Assembly (NCBI GenBank): GCA_001800975.1
Contig: MGWK01000035.1
Location: 1-64,000 of the forward strand
From: Flavobacteria bacterium RIFCSPLOWO2_12_FULL_35_11
GTDB taxonomy: Bacteria > Bacteroidota > Bacteroidia > Flavobacteriales > Flavobacteriaceae
Length of the DNA stretch: 64,000 nucleotides
Reading direction: 5' to 3'
Shown here one piece after another: positions 1-8,541 of the stretch (position 1 is its first letter; every line of letters begins with the position of its first letter). A program made the translations under genes and the position numbers. Below the pieces are notes generated by a model. That model saw only the letters and a program-made list of their open reading frames with translations. It was not told where the DNA came from and ran no database searches.

Positions 1-1062
1 TTGTTCGGTTACTGTTACTGTTGATGTGTCTGATTCTGTACAAGGTGAAGTCGCTGTTACTGTATAAGTATAAACCAAACCTACATTAGACCAAGTTCCG
101 CCTGCATCAGGTGAACCTGTCAACTGTGCAAATAATTCAGATTCTGTTGGTGTTGTTCCTGAACATACTGTTAAAGTTCCATCAATCCCTGCATTTGGTT
201 GCGCTTGTACAAAAACAATGAAAGAACAAGTTTCTACAATTGGAGAACCAGATAAGGGAGTATAAGTTGCAGTATAGGTAACAGTTGTCGGACCTACAGG
301 AAAATAATCGCCAGGATTATGAGTTGAAGATATAACAAAGTTTATTCCACCTGAACAAGCATTTCCAACATTTATAGCATCATAATAAATCCTATCAACC
401 TCAATTTTGTCACTATTTGCAATGTCAAGACTTGAAAAAATAAATTTCAATTTATATACTCCGTTAGTAAACGAACTAGCAGGAATAGTAATAGTTTTTA
501 TTCCGTCAGTTGTAATTCCACTCTTTATTTGAGAATAAACTACATTATTTAATGAATCCAAAACTTGTAAAGTCCAATCAACAGTAGCTGTAACATCTTT
601 TAAAGCCATATTAATAGGAATTGCTAGAGTGTTATTAAAATACTGATAAGGAGCAATAAAATACACTTCAGAGCCTGTTCCTGTTGATTGAAAAAGTCTA
701 AGATTATCTGATCCAACACGTTGAACATGGTTAAACTGCCAACACGTCCATAAACTTTCTGGTAAATCAAACTCCATAATAAAAGAACTTCCTTCTCCAG
801 GTACTTCACAATCTAATTCAAATTCAGGCGGAGTCCAAGATACAATATTACCTAAACCTGTTCCATCGACACAAACTGGAGCCAAATCGGGGGGGCAGTT
901 CGTTTTTATAATAGAACAATCATCAGCAGCAGCAGCAACATCATAATCACCTCCACCTCTCTGCGAATATGATTTTTCCGCCGATATCTGCGTATAACCA
1001 ACCGTTGTTGAAAACAACAAAACTAAAAAGGTCGCTAAACTAAAAAAAGTAATTTTTTTCAT
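1..1062 (-). CDS. Large secreted adhesin-like protein, N-terminal 354 residues (runs off left edge)
   Basis: The frame is open from ATG at 1062 to the window edge, so only the N-terminus is visible. It starts with a Sec signal peptide (MKKITFFSLATFLVLLFST, then VGYTQ) and an Ala/Asp-rich stretch (DVAAAADD). A Cys-containing domain with PPDLAPVCVDG follows, then a beta-rich jelly-roll-like region, an HYR-like repeat (NPGDYFPVGPTTVTYTATY ending CSFIVFV) and the start of a second repeat type (TGSPDAGGTWSNVG, VTATSPCTESDTSTVTV). Repeats of this kind are common in very long Bacteroidota surface proteins that carry a C-terminal type IX secretion signal. That signal would lie outside the window, so T9SS export is an inference. 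Substrate or binding partner unknown. Confidence 0.8.
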   Translation of the reverse strand, partial: MKKITFFSLATFLVLLFSTTVGYTQISAEKSYSQRGGGDYDVAAAADDCSIIKTNCPPDLAPVCVDGTGLGNIVSWTPPEFELDCEVPGEGSSFIMEFDLPESLWTCWQFNHVQRVGSDNLRLFQSTGTGSEVYFIAPYQYFNNTLAIPINMALKDVTATVDWTLQVLDSLNNVVYSQIKSGITTDGIKTITIPASSFTNGVYKLKFIFSSLDIANSDKIEVDRIYYDAINVGNACSGGINFVISSTHNPGDYFPVGPTTVTYTATYTPLSGSPIVETCSFIVFVQAQPNAGIDGTLTVCSGTTPTESELFAQLTGSPDAGGTWSNVGLVYTYTVTATSPCTESDTSTVTVTEQ

Positions 1063-1365
1063 AATCTTTTTATTTAAATAAATCAAGCAATGAATTCCTT
1101 AAAATATGGGGTCGCAAAAACGTATACCGTTAAGCAATTAAATCATTATTTTGGGTAATGTTTTATAGACAATGCTCCTTAGCATTACTATATGTGGGGC
1201 AAAAATTTTATGAATTTTGTGGGGCACAACTTTCATTTGACATAACAAATATAATGCATAAATTTTGAAATGCAATATACGTAAATCGTTATTTTTTAGC
1301 AACTTAACAAACGGTTGATATTTATCTACAAATGGTAAAAAAAAGCCCATAAATTACAATTGCCT

Positions 1366-1387
1366 AAAAGTGACATTTGTCACATAC
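1366..1387. promoter_or_regulatory. CRP/FNR-like inverted repeat, solitary
   Basis: GTGA (1370-1373), N6, TCAC (1380-1383), with core sequence GTGACATTTGTCAC. It is almost identical to the site upstream of the sulfide:quinone oxidoreductase at 30463. Unlike the four sulfur-island sites, no TAnnTTTG box lies 32-33 bp from its centre on either strand, so its target is unclear. Confidence 0.4.
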
Positions 1388-1520
1388 TTACTTGTTTTGT
1401 CATTTTTAATATTTAAATGTCTAATTTTCAGTTATTTAATAAAATAAAATTGAACCATTAAATACTCTTCACAAAATAATAAGTTTAACAAGTTGTATAT
1501 AAATAGACAAATAAAAATTC

Positions 1521-1528
1521 TATTTTTG
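1521..1528 (+). promoter_or_regulatory. Putative -7 promoter box for lpdA
   Basis: TATTTTTG matches the Bacteroidota -7 consensus TAnnTTTG and lies 23 bp before the lpdA ATG. A TTG at 1493-1495 is 25 bp upstream, slightly farther than the usual -33 spacing. Confidence 0.45.
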
Positions 1529-1551
1529 CAACTCAACAAGATTTAAAGATT

Positions 1552-2952
1552 ATGAATAAATATGATGTTGCCATTATTGGTTCCGGACCTGGAGGATATG
1601 TTGCCGCTATACGCTGTGCACAATTGGGATTAAAAACTGCCATTATTGAAAAATACAATACGTTGGGCGGCACTTGTTTAAATGTGGGCTGTATTCCCTC
1701 AAAAGCATTGTTGGATTCTTCACACCATTATTATGATGCCACCAAACATTTTGCCACGCACGGAATTGAAGTATCTGGATTAAAAATAAATTTTGAACAA
1801 ATGATTTCCCGCAAAAAGGAAGTTGTGGACCAAACTTCTGGAGGGATTAATTTTTTAATGAATAAAAATAAGGTCACCGTTTTTCAAGGTGTTGGAAGTT
1901 TTGCTGATGCAACCCATATAACTATTACAAAAACTGATGGAACTTCAGAAAAAATTGAAGCCTCAAAAATAATTATTGCCACAGGTTCAAAACCTGCAAT
2001 GTTGCCGTTCATTAAAATGGACAAAAAAAGAATTATCACCTCAACAGAAGCGTTGAGCCTGACTGAAATTCCAAAACATTTAATCGTTATTGGCGGTGGC
2101 GTTATCGGTTTGGAGTTGGGTTCTGTTTATAGCAGATTGGGTTCTGAAGTTTCTGTGATTGAATTTATGCCAACCATTACACCTGGCATGGATGCCATGC
2201 TTTCCAAAGAATTGCAAAAATCGCTGAAAAAGCAAGGGCTGAAATTTTATACGGGCCACAAAGTGACTTCTGCAGTAAACAAAGGAAAAGAAGTTGTGGT
2301 GATTGCTGAAGACAAAAAAGGAAATTCGGTTGAATTTAAAGGAGATTACACGTTGATTTCTGTGGGAAGAAAACCTTATACTGATGGATTGAGCTTGGAA
2401 ACCGTAGGCATCAAAGTGAATGAAAAAGGACAAATTGAAACCAACGAACAATTGCAAACCAATGTCGCTAACATTTATGCCATTGGCGATGTGGTAAAAG
2501 GCGCCATGTTGGCCCACAAAGCCGAAGAAGAAGGCACTTTGGTTGCAGAATTGATTGCCGGACAAAAACCGCATATCGATTATAATTTAATACCGAATGT
2601 TGTTTATACCTGGCCTGAAGTTGCCGCCGTAGGTAAAACGGAAGAACAATTAAAAGAAGCCGGCGTGAACTACAAATCGGGAACTTTTGCCATGCGCGCT
2701 TTGGGAAGAGCGCGGGCAAGTATGGATACCGACGGAATGATAAAAGTGTTGGCTGATGCTGTAACTGATGAGATTTTTGGCGTTCATATGATTGGCGCCA
2801 GAGCAGCCGATATGATTGCCGAAGCGGTTATTGCCATGGAATTTAGAGCCTCATCAGAAGATATTGCACGTTCATCACACGCGCATCCAACCTATACTGA
2901 GGCATTTAAAGAAGCTTGTTTGGCGGTGAATGATCGCTCGATACATTCATAA
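1552..2952 (+). CDS. lpdA: Dihydrolipoyl dehydrogenase (E3)
   Basis: FAD flavoprotein that reoxidises the dihydrolipoyl arm of 2-oxoacid dehydrogenase complexes (pyruvate, 2-oxoglutarate, branched-chain) and the glycine cleavage system, passing electrons to NAD+. The 466 residues match the family length. Visible features are the FAD loop GSGPGG (10-15), the redox disulfide GGTCLNVGCIPSK (C42/C47), the NAD-binding GGGVIGLELGSV, and the C-terminal dimer domain with catalytic HPTYTE (H445, E450). It is a single-gene unit: a -7 box precedes it and a strong hairpin terminator follows. No E1 or E2 gene is adjacent, so the complex it serves cannot be read from context. Confidence 0.97.
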   Translation: MNKYDVAIIGSGPGGYVAAIRCAQLGLKTAIIEKYNTLGGTCLNVGCIPSKALLDSSHHYYDATKHFATHGIEVSGLKINFEQMISRKKEVVDQTSGGINFLMNKNKVTVFQGVGSFADATHITITKTDGTSEKIEASKIIIATGSKPAMLPFIKMDKKRIITSTEALSLTEIPKHLIVIGGGVIGLELGSVYSRLGSEVSVIEFMPTITPGMDAMLSKELQKSLKKQGLKFYTGHKVTSAVNKGKEVVVIAEDKKGNSVEFKGDYTLISVGRKPYTDGLSLETVGIKVNEKGQIETNEQLQTNVANIYAIGDVVKGAMLAHKAEEEGTLVAELIAGQKPHIDYNLIPNVVYTWPEVAAVGKTEEQLKEAGVNYKSGTFAMRALGRARASMDTDGMIKVLADAVTDEIFGVHMIGARAADMIAEAVIAMEFRASSEDIARSSHAHPTYTEAFKEACLAVNDRSIHS

Positions 2953-3010
2953 ACATCAAAACTTGACTTACTGAACCCTCCTAATAATAATGAGATCCTG
3001 AAATAAATTC

Positions 3011-3039
3011 AAAAGTCCTTTCAATTTGAAGGGACTTTT
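3011..3039 (+). terminator. Intrinsic terminator of lpdA
   Basis: A 12-bp stem (3011-3022 with 3028-3039, one G-T pair) and a 5-base loop, followed by a T-rich tract that runs into the -7 box of pabB. Confidence 0.85.
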
Positions 3040-3040
3040 C

Positions 3041-3048
3041 TATTTTTG
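3041..3048 (+). promoter_or_regulatory. Putative -7 box for pabB, merged with the lpdA terminator T-tract
   Basis: TATTTTTG matches TAnnTTTG and ends 5 bp before the ATG at 3054, so transcription would begin at or next to the start codon and the message would be almost leaderless. No clear -33 TTG is visible; that region is the terminator stem. Confidence 0.4.
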
Positions 3049-3053
3049 CTCCG

Positions 3054-4358
3054 ATGCAACGAACAAGTTATAATTTTCAGGTAAAGGATATTTCCGAATT
3101 CAAAAAGCAACTTTTGCTTTGGGCGCAACAGTTTGAAATTGCGGTTTGGCTGGACAGCAATAATTACGACCAAAAATATTCAAACTTTGATGCGGTTTTG
3201 GCTGTTGATGCGATTTCAAAAATTGAAACTTCCTGTAAAAATGCGTTCTCGCAATTAAAAAAATACCAATCAGAAGTTAACGACTTTATTTTTGGCTATC
3301 TCAGTTACGATTTAAAAAATGATACGGAAAACTTAACTTCTTCTAATTTCGACGGATTGCATTTTCCCGATTTGTTCTTTTTTCAGCCTAAAAAATTATT
3401 TTTTATCAAAGGAAATACCGTTGAAATAAAATATATTTCAGCATTTGAACATGAAATTGAAACCGATTTAGAAAAAATAAGGAAGTCAAAAGCCAAAAGC
3501 CAAAAGTTAAAAGTTAAAAATCAATTAAAAATAAAACTGCGAATCCATAAAGACGATTATTACAAAAAATTAAACACGCTTTTAAACCATATTCATAGAG
3601 GCGATATTTATGAAGCCAATTTTTGCCAAGAGTTTTACAGTGAAAATTCAGCGATTGATCCGGTGGAAGTTTACCAAAATCTAAATGAAATTTCCAAACC
3701 TCCTTTTGCGACATTTTTGAAGTTAAATAACAACTATTTGCTTTCGGCTTCGCCCGAGCGTTATCTAAAAAAAGATGGCGAACACTTAATTTCCCAGCCC
3801 ATAAAAGGAACTGAGAAAAGAGCATCGAACAAATCGGCGGACGAAAAATTGATTTCGGCTTTAGAGCAAAATGCAAAAGAACGCGCAGAAAATATCATGA
3901 TTGTGGATTTGGTACGGAACGATTTTTCCCGATTTGCCGTAAAAGGATCGGTAAAAGTGGATGAACTTTGCAAAGTGTACACTTTTAAACAAGTGCATCA
4001 TCTTATTTCCACCGTTTCTTGTTCGGTAAAAAATGATATTCACCCTGTTGATATTCTAAAAAACACATTTCCGATGGGAAGCATGACAGGTGCGCCAAAA
4101 ATTTCGGCCATGAAAATAATTGAGGAATTGGAAGAAACCAAACGCGGTCTATATTCAGGCGCGGTGGGTTATTTTATGCCAAATGGAGATTTCGATTTCA
4201 ATGTGATTATTAGAAGCATTTTATACAATGCAACAAAAAAATATGTTTCCTATTCGGTTGGCGGCGCCATTACGGCACAATCAATCCCGGAAAATGAATA
4301 TGAAGAATGTTTGTTGAAAGCAAAAGCTATGAAACACGTTTTATTAAACGCTAAATAA
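3054..4358 (+). CDS. pabB: Aminodeoxychorismate synthase component I / chorismate-binding enzyme
   Basis: Chorismate-utilising enzyme of the anthranilate synthase I / PabB family; in folate synthesis it makes 4-amino-4-deoxychorismate from chorismate and ammonia. The C-terminal chorismate-binding domain is intact: PIKGTEKR, ENIMIVDLVRND, FPMGSMTGAPKISAMKI, the Gly-rich YSVGGAITA and the EYEECLLKAKA end. The 434 residues fit a stand-alone PabB. A Lys-rich linker (about residues 143-162) between the N- and C-terminal domains is encoded by a degenerate AAAAGTT-type repeat. No glutaminase (PabA/TrpG) or lyase (PabC) is adjacent; tilS follows 15 bp later. An anthranilate or isochorismate synthase is less likely but not excluded by motifs alone. 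Confidence 0.85.
   Translation: MQRTSYNFQVKDISEFKKQLLLWAQQFEIAVWLDSNNYDQKYSNFDAVLAVDAISKIETSCKNAFSQLKKYQSEVNDFIFGYLSYDLKNDTENLTSSNFDGLHFPDLFFFQPKKLFFIKGNTVEIKYISAFEHEIETDLEKIRKSKAKSQKLKVKNQLKIKLRIHKDDYYKKLNTLLNHIHRGDIYEANFCQEFYSENSAIDPVEVYQNLNEISKPPFATFLKLNNNYLLSASPERYLKKDGEHLISQPIKGTEKRASNKSADEKLISALEQNAKERAENIMIVDLVRNDFSRFAVKGSVKVDELCKVYTFKQVHHLISTVSCSVKNDIHPVDILKNTFPMGSMTGAPKISAMKIIEELEETKRGLYSGAVGYFMPNGDFDFNVIIRSILYNATKKYVSYSVGGAITAQSIPENEYEECLLKAKAMKHVLLNAK
3483..3540 (+). repeat. Degenerate AAAAGTT/AAAAGCC repeat inside pabB
   Basis: Imperfect tandem units (AAAAGCC twice, then AAAAGTT twice, then similar) encode a Lys/Gln/Ser linker in PabB. The composition resembles the intergenic repeats at 5711 and 58313 (the latter in reverse complement). 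Confidence 0.5.
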
Positions 4359-4373
4359 TTATATTTACAAAAT

Positions 4374-5732
4374 ATGAAAGCCGAATTAACAGCACATATC
4401 AACGCTAAATTTTCATTTTTACATGATAAAAACCTGCTCATTGCCATTTCTGGCGGCATTGACAGCGTGGTTCTAACACATTTATTTCACAAGTTAAATT
4501 TTAAAATTTCATTGGCGCATTGTAATTTTTCGTTGAGGGGAAAGGAAAGCAATGAGGATGAAGAATTTGTGATCGCTTTAGGCGAAAAATTACAGATCCC
4601 AACCTATTCCATTAAATTTGAAACTGAAGAATACGCCAAAGAAAAAGGAATTTCAACCCAAATGGCGGCGCGTGATTTGCGTTACGACTGGTTTCAAAAA
4701 ATTGCCAAAGAAAAAAATATCGATTACATAATAACGGCGCATCAAAAAGACGATGTTCTAGAAACTTTTCTGATCAATTTAACGCGAGGAACGGGATTGG
4801 ACGGATTAACCGGAATCCCCGAAATTCAGGGAAATATTGTGCGCCCCTTTATGATTTTCACAAGAAATGAAATTTTGGTTTATGCCGCCAAAAGAAAGAT
4901 AGAATGGCGAGAAGACCGAACCAATTCTTCCATCAGGTATGTAAGAAATAAAATTCGGCATAAAGTTGTTCCAGTTTTAAAAGAGTTGAATCCGAATTTA
5001 TTGGACACATTTTACAGCACTTTGGAAAATTTAAAAGGAAGTCAGCAAATTGTGAAAGATCGCATTCAGAATGTGAAAGAAAAAACGACCAAGATTCACA
5101 AAAAAGAATTGCATTTCAGCATTTCGGAATTAAAAAAACTGAGCAATCCTAAAATCTATTTATTTGAAATTTTAAAAGAATACGGTTTTACCGAATGGAA
5201 CGATGTTGCCGATTTGATCGACTGCCAAAGCGGAAAACAAGTTTTTAGCAAAACGCATCGTTTGCTGAAAGATCGGGAAATTTTGATTTTGTCAGAAATT
5301 CTTCAGCAGAAAGAAATCGACAGCTTTGAGATTTTCGAAAATATGACTGAAATTAAAACGCCGATTGCGTTAAAACTGGAAACGGTCACCATTCCTTTTG
5401 ACACTAAAAACCATCAGAATAAAGTTTTGGAGGAACTTGTTTTTGACGATAAAAACACCATTTCCATAGATTTCGACAAAATTGATTTCCCTTTAATCAT
5501 AAGAAAATGGCAGAAAGGAGATTACTTTTTTCCTATTGGCCTCAATGGAAAAAAGAAAGTGAGCAAGTTTTTTAAAGACGAAAAATTATCACTAATCGAC
5601 AAAGAAAATAGTTGGCTGTTGTGCTCCAAAAATGAGATTGTTTGGGTCATTGGAAAACGATTGGACGACCGGTTTAAAGTTACAAAAACCACTTCAAAAA
5701 TTCTTAAAATAAGTCCGAAGTCTGAAATCTGA
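4374..5732 (+). CDS. tilS: tRNA(Ile)-lysidine synthetase
   Basis: ATP-dependent ligase that adds lysine to C34 of the CAU-anticodon tRNA(Ile), turning it into an AUA-reading tRNA; normally essential. The N-terminal PP-loop ATPase shows ISGGIDSVVLTHL, the RDLRYDWF helix, TAHQKDDVLETFLINLTRG and the RNKIRH element. The C-terminal TilS domain is present (RKWQKGDYFFPIG, KKVSKFFKDEKL, WVIGKRLDDRFK). The 452 residues are the expected length. It lies 15 bp after pabB and is probably co-transcribed. The last codons sit in a low-complexity repeat (AAGTCTGA-type) that continues downstream, so the extreme C-terminus may vary between relatives. Confidence 0.95.
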   Translation: MKAELTAHINAKFSFLHDKNLLIAISGGIDSVVLTHLFHKLNFKISLAHCNFSLRGKESNEDEEFVIALGEKLQIPTYSIKFETEEYAKEKGISTQMAARDLRYDWFQKIAKEKNIDYIITAHQKDDVLETFLINLTRGTGLDGLTGIPEIQGNIVRPFMIFTRNEILVYAAKRKIEWREDRTNSSIRYVRNKIRHKVVPVLKELNPNLLDTFYSTLENLKGSQQIVKDRIQNVKEKTTKIHKKELHFSISELKKLSNPKIYLFEILKEYGFTEWNDVADLIDCQSGKQVFSKTHRLLKDREILILSEILQQKEIDSFEIFENMTEIKTPIALKLETVTIPFDTKNHQNKVLEELVFDDKNTISIDFDKIDFPLIIRKWQKGDYFFPIGLNGKKKVSKFFKDEKLSLIDKENSWLLCSKNEIVWVIGKRLDDRFKVTKTTSKILKISPKSEI

Positions 5733-5790
5733 AGACGCAAGTTTGAAGTGCAAAAGTTTCAAGTTTTAAGTTTCAAATTTTAAGTTTTTT
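5711..5790 (+). repeat. Low-complexity AAGTCTGA / AAGTTTCA repeat
   Basis: Degenerate 7- to 10-base units (AAGTCCGAAGTCTGAAATC, then CAAGTTTTAAGTTTCAAA) cover the last TilS codons and the first part of the 218-bp gap before ppc. The remainder of the gap shows nothing recognisable. Confidence 0.55.
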
Positions 5791-5950
5791 CGTTGAACCA
5801 TAACTATTGCACAATAGTTTCACAAAGAAAATAATTTACAGATTTATAGTGATAAATTACTGCACAAAAATAACGATTTCGTTAAATTAACATTTTAAAG
5901 ACAGCCAATTAACCAAGCTTTTGTAATTTTCACGTTTGAATTATTAAACT

Positions 5951-8539
5951 ATGCACAAACAACCGAAACTCACCAGATTCAACGAAAACGTATTGGCAAA
6001 ATACCGTATTTACAACAGTATTTTTATGACGCTTCCGTTTGATGCCATTACAAAAACTGGTGTCATGCTACCACTTTTTCATGAAGTTTGCGAAAATGGA
6101 TTTTCAAACAAAAAAAATCCGACCGAAATTGTTGATGCTTTTTTTAAAGCTTATCACACAAATCCTTCAGAAAAAGAAAAAATAAATTTACTTTTTCGCT
6201 TTATTCAATATATTGAGCGCCAAGTGGTGTTGTTTGATGCCATTGAAGATGCCGCTTTCCCTATTGTAAATAATATGGACGGCGTTGGAACTTTGAGAAA
6301 CAGCAAAGAAACCGCTGCTTTGGAGAATAAAAAAGAAGCGCTGAAAAAGCATTTGGAAAATTTTAAGGTGCGGGTGGTATTAACGGCACATCCAACGCAG
6401 TTTTATCCTGGAGCCGTTTTGGGAATTATTACCGATTTAACTGAAGCCATTCAAGAAAATGACTTGTTAAAAATAAATCAGCTTTTGGCCCAATTGGGTA
6501 AAACGCCTTTTTTCAAACACGTAAAACCTACGCCGTTTGATGAGGCTGTTAGCTTAATTTGGTATTTGGAAAACGTATTTTACCATTCCATTTCAAGCGT
6601 ATACAATTACATTCAAAGCAATATTTTCGACAATCAGCCAATTGAAAATGAGATTATTAACCTTGGGTTTTGGCCGGGAGGCGACAGGGATGGAAATCCT
6701 TTTGTGACCACGGAAATCACTTTGGATGTTGCCAAACGTTTAAAACAAACCATTTTAAAAAATTATTATAAAGACATTCGCTTGTTGAAAAGACGCCTGA
6801 CTTTTGCCGGCGTTGAAGAATCTATTGCCGAATTGGAGAATGTTTTATTTCTAAATAGCGTCAATACGGAGATTAATACGATGCTTCCGCTAAAGGAATT
6901 TCTTGATAAATTGACTGGAATTAGAGACATACTCATCACCAGACATCAATCATTGTATTTAAATGAAATAGATGATTTAATCAGCAAAATTCGTTTGTTT
7001 GGTTACCATTTTGCGACATTGGACATCCGTCAGGACAGTCGTGTGCATCACGATGTTTTTGTTCAAATTGTAAAAACTTTGTCGGAAAAAGGAATCGCAG
7101 GTTTCCCCGAAAATTATTTGGAACTTCCTGAGAACAAACAGCTGGAAATTCTTTCAAAAGTATCCGGCAATTTAGATTTATCGATTTTTGAAGATGAGAT
7201 GGTCGTAAAAACTTTGGGATCCATACAAGCCATAAAAACCATTCAACAAAATAATGGCGAACGTGGCGCAAACCGCTACATCATCAGCAACAACCAATCT
7301 GCTATAAATGTGATGGAAACTTTTGCCATGTTCAATTTATGCGGTTTTAACCATAAATTAAACGTTGACATTATCCCACTTTTTGAAACGATTGATGATT
7401 TAACAAATTCAACAAGCGTTTTGGAAAAATTATATGCGAACAGCACCTATAAAAACCACCTTAAAAATAGGGAAAACAAACAAACCATTATGCTTGGTTT
7501 TTCAGACGGAACCAAAGATGGCGGCTATTTAATGGCAAATTGGGCCATTTATCAAGCCAAAGAAAAGCTGACGGAAATCTCCAGAAAAAACGGCATAAAA
7601 GTCATATTTTTTGACGGTCGTGGCGGACCGCCGGCACGTGGCGGCGGAAAAACGCACCAGTTTTATGCCTCATTGGGACCAACTATTGAAGATGAAGAAA
7701 TACAATTAACGGTACAAGGACAAACCATCAGCTCAAATTTTGGCACGTTGGATTCTTCCCAATTTAATATTGAACAGTTGTTGAGTGCGGGCATTTCAAA
7801 CGAATTGTTTAGCAATGCCAACAATATTATGACAAAAAGCGATGCGGAAATTATGAATGATTTGGCATTGACAAGCTATCAGGCTTATGTCGATTTTAAA
7901 AATCATCCGAAGTTTATGCCGTATTTGGAACGCATGAGCACGTTAAAATATTATGCAAAAACCAATATTGGAAGTCGGCCTTCCAAACGTTCAGCTTCAA
8001 AAGAATTAAACTTTGCCGATTTGCGCGCCATTCCTTTTGTGGGTTCCTGGAGCCAGTTAAAACAAAATGTTCCCGGATTTTATGGCGTTGGCACCGCTTT
8101 AAAAAAATATGAGGACAATGGTGAATTTGAAAAACTGAAACAGTTCTATAAAAATTCGGATTTCTTTAAAACGTTAATCGGAAACAGTATGATGTCACTT
8201 ACAAAATCATTTTTTGAACTGACGGAGTATATGGCAAAAGATGAAGAATTTGGCGAATTTTGGAAAATTATTTTCAATGAGTATCAAACTTCAAAACGAC
8301 TCATCTTAAAACTTTCAGATTATACGGAATTGATGCAAAGCAATCAAGTTGGAAAAGCATCTATTGTTATTCGTGAAAATATTGTTTTACCTTTGCTCAC
8401 CATTCAGCAATATGCATTGCTTAAAATTCAGGAACTTCAAAATGAAGAAAATCCAGATCTTGAATTAATTAAGATTTATGAAAAAATGGTAACACGATCA
8501 TTGTTCGGAAACATTAACGCAAGCAGAAATTCAGCATAA
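5951..8539 (+). CDS. ppc: Phosphoenolpyruvate carboxylase
   Basis: Carboxylates phosphoenolpyruvate to oxaloacetate, refilling the TCA cycle. The 862 residues cover the whole fold. Signatures include VLTAHPTQF (catalytic His), FWPGGDRDGNPFVTTE, the FATLDIRQDSR segment, MLGFSDGTKDGGYLMAN and the Gly-rich loop GRGGPPARGGGKTHQF. The C-terminus reads NINASRNSA, where many PEPCs end in RNTG, so the conserved final Gly is missing; this resembles the divergent Bacteroidota branch and need not mean loss of function. The DinB-like gene follows after 2 bp, so the two are probably co-transcribed. No TAnnTTTG box is perfect; TAATTTTC near 5921 is the closest. Confidence 0.95.
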   Translation: MHKQPKLTRFNENVLAKYRIYNSIFMTLPFDAITKTGVMLPLFHEVCENGFSNKKNPTEIVDAFFKAYHTNPSEKEKINLLFRFIQYIERQVVLFDAIEDAAFPIVNNMDGVGTLRNSKETAALENKKEALKKHLENFKVRVVLTAHPTQFYPGAVLGIITDLTEAIQENDLLKINQLLAQLGKTPFFKHVKPTPFDEAVSLIWYLENVFYHSISSVYNYIQSNIFDNQPIENEIINLGFWPGGDRDGNPFVTTEITLDVAKRLKQTILKNYYKDIRLLKRRLTFAGVEESIAELENVLFLNSVNTEINTMLPLKEFLDKLTGIRDILITRHQSLYLNEIDDLISKIRLFGYHFATLDIRQDSRVHHDVFVQIVKTLSEKGIAGFPENYLELPENKQLEILSKVSGNLDLSIFEDEMVVKTLGSIQAIKTIQQNNGERGANRYIISNNQSAINVMETFAMFNLCGFNHKLNVDIIPLFETIDDLTNSTSVLEKLYANSTYKNHLKNRENKQTIMLGFSDGTKDGGYLMANWAIYQAKEKLTEISRKNGIKVIFFDGRGGPPARGGGKTHQFYASLGPTIEDEEIQLTVQGQTISSNFGTLDSSQFNIEQLLSAGISNELFSNANNIMTKSDAEIMNDLALTSYQAYVDFKNHPKFMPYLERMSTLKYYAKTNIGSRPSKRSASKELNFADLRAIPFVGSWSQLKQNVPGFYGVGTALKKYEDNGEFEKLKQFYKNSDFFKTLIGNSMMSLTKSFFELTEYMAKDEEFGEFWKIIFNEYQTSKRLILKLSDYTELMQSNQVGKASIVIRENIVLPLLTIQQYALLKIQELQNEENPDLELIKIYEKMVTRSLFGNINASRNSA

Positions 8540-8541
8540 TT

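Larger units (their letters stand above)
1063..1551. other. Non-coding gap between divergent genes
   Basis: This 489-bp AT-rich gap separates the adhesin (-) from lpdA (+). I see no supported gene. It holds one CRP/FNR-like palindrome near 1376 and a -7 box for lpdA at 1521; both are listed separately. The rest shows no recognisable structure. Confidence 0.6.

Noticed and set aside
624-809. 61-codon minus-strand frame at the left end
   Set aside because: It lies in another frame over the adhesin coding region, whose frame is open for 354 codons with a signal peptide and repeats.
1138-1350. 70-codon minus-strand frame in the adhesin-lpdA gap
   Set aside because: No promoter-like box or protein pattern; amino-acid composition is that of translated AT-rich spacer.
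2080-2719. Minus-strand reading frames of 164 and 83 codons inside lpdA
   Set aside because: They are the antisense of a full-length, motif-complete lpdA; rich in Phe, Asn and Ser as expected for shadows, no start signals or homology.
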